A DNA stretch of 64,000 nt from Pezizomycotina sp. ARF18. Lineage: Eukaryota; Ascomycota. The notes under the pieces are model-generated. The model ran no database searches. It was not told where the DNA came from and worked only from the letters and a program-made list of their open reading frames with translations. The stretch covers positions 1 to 64,000 of the forward strand of contig AZLU01000087.1 of assembly GCA_002224055.1 (NCBI GenBank). The letters are read 5' to 3'. This document shows positions 59,111 to 64,000 of the stretch, piece after piece (within the stretch, counting starts at the first letter, position 1; each line of letters opens with the position of its first letter). The translations under genes and the position numbers were made by a program.

Positions 59111-59998
59111 ATTGCTATCTTGGACTTTTGAGCTTTGATTATGTTTATTCTAGAGGGACTAGATTTCTTAAGCAAACCTATTAGGGAGCGTTGAGCTGGA
59201 TTTAAGGAGCCGAAGAGACACTGGCAAATCAGATACATCCTCATTAGCTACAAGTTTAGGTGCCTTTCATTTACAAAATTTAATAATATTTGGGAAAATG
59301 TGGAAATTGGTTCCATAGCTACGGTGAAGTAACACACGAACCGATGGTGCTTTTGCTTTGTACCATAGTTTCGTCAAAATATTAATGTTTTTGTCAACAT
59401 CGAGGCCGTTCGATCGTTTTCAAGTTTATGGAGACGGGATTAAATTCCTAATGTTTCTTTTTTTTTTTTTTTTTTGACTCTTGACCTTCGAGCAAACAAT
59501 CGCGATTCGAAAAAGGCTCGCTCGATTTGAGTATATTCTAGTACAGCTAGGTCAATAGTTACCCAACAATCAATAAAAATAATTTGTAGAGTAATTACTC
59601 TACAAATAAGATGCCAGCCCAGTGCCTAGATTCAAAATTTTGGTGTATTCAGCGATTAGCAGTTTATAGGCTTCCCCTTACAGTCCCTACAGGTCTTTTT
59701 GACGCTTTGATTGCGCTGGGGGCTCAAGAATCCATATTTACGCTTCAAGGTTCAGATAAATTGTCCTCCTTTACCTCGCTTGAGTACAGCAAGGAGAAAT
59801 AATATTTGAATGTTCGACACACAAACTGCAAATATATCATCAATTCTAAGTTCAACTCCAAGGTAGACCGGTTTCTTAACCTCAATCACTTCGCTGGCCG
59901 GAGGTTTATCAACTATAGGATTGCTACTATAAAACAACAATCTAGTATATGTGTAGGACAAATGAATATATGAGAAAAGAACAAAGCAATGAGTTCGA
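59111..59998. other. Intergenic, right flank of the retroelement
   Basis: Ordinary sequence with a T run at about 59,458-59,475. Normal CpA and TpG content resumes at once after the LTR. No gene recognised. Confidence 0.4.
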
Positions 59999-60632
59999 TT
60001 AAGCTAACGTCCCGAGTGTAGAATACTCATTCAACCTTAATGAGCTAGGAATTTGGAATATACGGCAAGGTGGTGAAATCCGATGTGGACTTAGGTATGA
60101 CCAATGAGCCTTCAGCCCTTTGGAGCCTTCCAGCTCAAGCGGGGCCTTTAGCTTTACTGGGGCAAAGTCTTCAGCAAATGGACGAAGTTCCAATGCATGC
60201 CGAATGTTAACGGGTCTTCGTGTCCCCGTGTTCTCTGAGTGTTGTGAAGATACTGGAAGAATTCATTTAGGCCGGATCTCAGGATTAGCATCCGTGCAGG
60301 TATACATCCGCCTCTCTTTTTCATGGCGGGGTGTAAGTTGAAAGTTGTTCCCAAAGGTTCGCCCCCTTAAAGTAACTCGTTGTGCAACAGCCTTTAACTG
60401 TTGACAGTAGTGACAATCGCACGGGAGATAGTACTTATAAATGTGGTCCTCTGCCCACACGAATTGCTGTCCAATACAGTGGACCTCCACATGTTTGATT
60501 CTGGAGCATGGCTGCTCCGGGCCGAGTTTTTGTGTTGGCATGGCTCTACCGGGGCCATTACGCTGCGGGCGATATTGTCCGGGATTTCTCGGACTCTGGG
60601 CAAGCCAGGTAGACTCCAAGGTCGTAGCACAT
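59999..60632 (-). pseudogene. MCR-family unit H, inverted outlier, broken
   Basis: The ATG at 60,632 gives MCYDLGVYLACPESE (C2, C11), then a shift; an adjacent frame holds EIPDNIARSV. The central part is open and clear: HVEVHCIGQQFVWAEDHIY, then YYLPCDCHYCQQLKAVAQRV, matching units B, D and G. The tail APLELEGSKGLKAHWSYLS lies in a further frame (60,193-59,999). It sits 15.6 kb to the right of unit G, in the opposite orientation, with the retroelement between them. Confidence 0.65.
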
Positions 60633-61624
60633 GCGGGTCTTTGGTTTTTTTAATGCCTAGTTCTATAAAATTTTGGAGGTATGGTGTGTCGTCCAGGAGG
60701 AGCTAGGGTATGGGCTGAACAGCGGACCGATACGATCCGATATGTATGACCTCTCATTTTTATGCTGTCTCATTTCGACATTCATTTTCAACGCAAAAAT
60801 TAAGACTCGAGTTTGAAATATAATCAAAGATTCGCTCTAATATAAATCGACTAACATCTAGCCAAAAGATATTCTTTCTCTGGCCTACTAAACACCTTTA
60901 TCCCCCAACTTAGCAACTACACGTTGGGCTCAAGTTCTAGTAACGGTACTCAATATATTAACCTGGATTGTGCTGTGGCTGAAGGAAATTGATCCATTTT
61001 CCCTTAGTAGATTCACGAAAGTTCTCGAAGGATCAAGGACGATTGGAAATAGAAATTAAACAATGGCGTTATGCCGGTATAGAGCTGGTAGTACAAAGGC
61101 CCAGGTCTTTGTTGCGGCTCTCAAGACGCTGCGGACGGTATAGTGGCGGGGGACAGCCATTACCCCCGACCAAGCCCCCGGCGGCAGTCAGCCCACTGTT
61201 TGCCAAAGGACACCGAATGAAGTGATACTGCCATTCACGACTAATAATGTTAGATATTTCAAATTGCTCCACTATGAAAGACCACTGAAAAATACAGATA
61301 GAATTGAATTCGCTTTCAGGGCTATAAGACATCATGAAAACCCACAATACAGCTTATTCTCTTGTGACGTGTTTTCGTTGTTAGATGCCGTATGTATTTC
61401 AATTTTTTTGGCCTCCAGTCTATTTCCTGGAGGATCTGAGGTGGAAATCAAAAATAGGAATCCATCGAATTGCTAGTTCAGTGATACCTCCTATTCAATT
61501 TCGAAGGGGAACGAATAAAAAATTACCGTTAAAACTATATATTGCTTAACAGGTACGAAATAAAATAGCCATTTCCGTGGGTCATACTAAGAAAACAGCG
61601 GCGCGGAAAGTATACTATGAGCAC
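60633..61624. other. Intergenic, no supported gene
   Basis: A GC-rich patch at about 61,120-61,200 lies in otherwise AT-rich sequence; no motif is recognised in its frames. Confidence 0.3.
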
Positions 61625-62785
61625 TTAAAACCTCTTCCTTTTACGCGCCGGAGCCTCTGGAGTACTCTCTTTCTGCTTTTTACCACACTCCTTCCTCGTA
61701 TTGGTATCCTCCTTCTTATCATCGTTCTTATACTTCCCTTTCTCACCCTTATACTCTTCCTTATCATCCTCCTTCTTCTTCTCCAAGACAAGCGAGTATC
61801 CTCTCTTCTCATCGACAATTGCCTTCTCCTGCCTGAGATACTTTTCCAACTCGCTCGCAGCGTCGATGAGTTGGTAGATGTAGAGAGTCCAGTCGCCGTT
61901 AATCTTAGTAACTTGCAGCCTGATGTTCTTCACGATACGGCGAACGATGTTGTTGAAGGCGACCAAGCGCTTCGTGGCCTGCTTGTTGACTTCGTCTAGG
62001 CGCTTATTGCGTTTCTTCAAGGCTTTGTTAGCGAGCGTGATTGCCGACACGAGGCTGATAACGTTACTGTTGCTGGCAGCAGGGTTGTTTGGGAAAGCCG
62101 GGCTCACGACGATCGAAGGGACGTTTGGAGAGGTTGATTGTTGCGAGTTTGCAGCGTTGGTAATCTGAGAGCGTGTTTGTTTGTTAGCGGCAAGAAAAAT
62201 AAGTATTACAGAGAAAATTCGGTGGAACTATTGAACAAACCAATGCACCAGAAATTGCTTATAACTCCCCTCGGCAAGCGATGCCTCAGACTCAGGGCGG
62301 ACCGGAGCCGTGGCTTCCTTCCACGCTGCTTTCCTCGTCTTAATCACCTTTTCAACAGCGGCCCATGCCTTGATGTACTCCCTGCAGCGAGCTTCGGCGG
62401 CCGCGAATCTCTCTCCCGTGTTGATGGCCTGTTCCGGATCGAAGAACTGTGGTAGGGTGTTAACCGTTGCCCCTCCACGGTTCTTTACGTCCGATAAGAG
62501 ACTCGTCGGTAATCTTACCCAGATCGTCCAACTCGTCTTCGTCGTCAAATTTCAGCTCATGGAGCATGCGCCCGACGAAGACACCCGTACTTTCACCCAC
62601 TTGCAGCTCGTAGGGAGATACCTGCGGCTTGCAAGGAGATTTGGACTTCTTTAGTTGGTTCTAACCCCAGATATCAAACATTCATCAGCAAACTTGGAAT
62701 ATAGAAACATCGGACCATTATAAAGCTCCAGCAGCTCGTAATCCAGAACATAGGTGGTTTAGAGATGTTAACAGAGCCTTACCAT
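61625..62785 (-). CDS. Multi-exon Lys-rich coiled-coil protein, unknown function
   Basis: The ATG at 62,785 is followed at once by a donor (GTAAGG); the 122-bp intron (62,661-62,782, acceptor GGGGTTAG) leads to NQLKKSKSPCKPQVSPYE, FDDEDELDDLG. A second candidate intron of 72 bp (62,447-62,518, GTAAGA...CCACAG) or a one-base shift joins this to NTLPQFFDPEQAINTGERF and AAAEARCREYIKAWAAVEK, ending YKQFL at 62,249. A third intron (62,165-62,248, 84 bp, branch GCTAACA) is in phase 0 and joins ITNAANSQQSTSP, LANKALKKRNKRLDEVNKQ and a Lys/Glu-rich end with the basic motif RKRKRF, which looks like a nuclear-localisation signal. A start at 62,871 (MDNKLANTNKSSKYQL) is possible. The family is not recognised. 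It appears single-copy in the window. Confidence 0.6.
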
Positions 62786-64000
62786 CTTGAGGACTTTTCG
62801 TCCTAAAGTTGAACGGTTTTGGGAAGTTGATATTTGCTAGATTTGTTTGTGTTTGCAAGTTTGTTATCCATTGAAGGCCGAGAAATTCTTTGATAAAAAT
62901 TTTTTTACTAATTCTTTCTTTTTTTTTTTTCGAAATTCCACCAGAATATCAGTCAGGACTTCAGCTAAATAGGCCAAAATACAGTAATAATATTAAATAC
63001 AGGAATTTGATGAGAGACAAGTTCACGTTATTACTTGAGTATTTCGTATTACAATAGAGATTATCTATTGGTGTTTCGTCTTCGTATGTACTGGGTTCGA
63101 ATATTCCATTATCTGCTCACAAAATCGGTTTCAAGTATCTGGTATCACCAAACCGTAAATAATGCATTCGAATACCACAAGGACTTGTCTACGAGTATCA
63201 TGTATTCTAGAACCATTCCTACATCCCCATCAAACATCACTTCTGCAGCTCGTTTATTGCATGTCGTCGCGAAACAGCAAATATCCGTCTCGCCAAGTCG
63301 GCAAACAATATTATTGTTTAGGGGTATAAACTCTCATAACCTGCCTACTGTGGAATGTCCTTCCGGGCTTTACTGGGCACTCGAAGTATAAATTGCCCAT
63401 CCTTCCACTCTTTTATTTCTCGTTTTTCACCATTGTCTTCCTATGGTTTATCTTTCAACAATGGGGCCTGCTTGCTATGTGTGCTCTCCTAGACATACGT
63501 CTTCTGTTTGAAGATAAAAGACGCCGAGTAGATAAGCGGATCAAGCTGTAACTTATACTTTCCCCCAATTGCATCTAAAGTTAAACAGTGCTTCAGTAAG
63601 TAATCCCCTTCGTAACGCTAAAACTATATATTTGACACAATCTGCGATAAATATAGAAAAAATCTCAGGATGTAATTTCTCTTAATATCAAGCTCAACAA
63701 AATGAGTTGATCCTATAAAATATCAAAGGATCAAATGATATTACCCTCTTCAAATTCTGATCTTCTAACCTAAGATATATAAACATCGAAACACTCTTCA
63801 AATAAGCAATGTCACTCTATCGATTCGAATCCTTTCCTAACTGTATAAATGTATTTCCTAGATTATTGAAACGATTAACCGAGGATGCGATAATTTGCGG
63901 GGGTTGGAGAACTCCTCGCGGAATTCTTCGGGGAGGATGCGGGAGTTTATTAAGGTGCGGAACTAGATCGCTTTGCCTCACAGCCGATTATCCTGAGAAG
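62786..64000. other. Intergenic to window end; possible partial ORF at the edge
   Basis: No confident gene. A plus-strand frame from the ATG at 63,809 (MSLYRFESFPNCINVF) stays open to the window edge (64 codons), and another frame in the same stretch ends near a GTGCGG donor-like site; both are too short to judge. Confidence 0.25.

Noticed and set aside
61577-61999. Plus-strand frame with Leu/Ile-rich, membrane-like sequence
   Set aside because: It is the antisense of the Lys/Glu-rich end of the minus-strand coiled-coil gene; AAG and GAG codons read as CTT and CTC.
63820-63845. GATTCGAATCC considered as a tRNA B box
   Set aside because: No A box or cloverleaf-forming arms were found around it.

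Overview
The window looks like a gene-poor accessory stretch of a filamentous ascomycete (Pezizomycotina) chromosome. The evidence is short introns of about 60-120 bp with GT...CTAAC...AG signals, fungal SAT4/rhodopsin-like 7-TM genes, F-box genes, and one retroelement whose CpA and TpG dinucleotides are almost gone while CpG survives, the signature of repeat-induced point mutation (RIP). The species cannot be named from the sequence. Most of the window is a graveyard of duplicated, frameshifted gene copies.

0-29.3 kb: twelve copies on both strands of one BTB/POZ gene family. Each has a BTB core (SDL.I.CG...F.VHKAIVC.QS.FF), usually an intron right after the codon of the F-K end of exon 1, then the ALGDKY...LK, YSTTP.SDR.LR and PEAHVDIL motifs and a C-terminal coiled coil. 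One copy (25,423-26,373, minus) is fully open and spliceable. The others are broken and one is intronless. Inserted among them are an F-box gene (14.9 kb), a possible small secreted protein (16.0 kb) and a 7-TM rhodopsin-like gene interrupted by a single stop (16.6-17.8 kb). A second F-box relic follows at 30.4 kb.

32.4-44.4 kb: a tandem array of a cysteine-rich family I do not recognise. Seven units (A-G, spacing about 1.3-1.6 kb) begin M-C-R and carry the spaced cysteine pattern C2, C11, C-x-C and C-D-C-x2-C, and end in a tail of the form PPLD(I/V/L)(N/D)G...W.I.K...PEIP.LP. Four isolated tails precede the array. An eighth unit (H) lies inverted at 60.0-60.6 kb, beyond the retroelement. Upstream and downstream flanks are duplicated with the genes in several units. 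This array is the best candidate for something undescribed.

44.7-49.2 kb: a broken NAD-dependent epimerase/dehydratase (minus) and a second broken rhodopsin-like gene (plus). 49,164-59,105: a 9.9-kb Ty1/copia-type LTR retrotransposon, minus strand, with about 181-bp TGTTG...CAACA LTRs, a TCATT target duplication and saturated RIP. 59.1-64 kb: unit H, a multi-exon Lys-rich coiled-coil gene of unknown function (61.6-62.8 kb), and otherwise empty sequence.

BTB and F-box proteins are both substrate adaptors of cullin E3 ubiquitin ligases in general, so the left half is a region rich in decaying ubiquitin-adaptor-type genes. No operon-like logic links the genes. Residue-level calls were read by eye, and no database search was possible.
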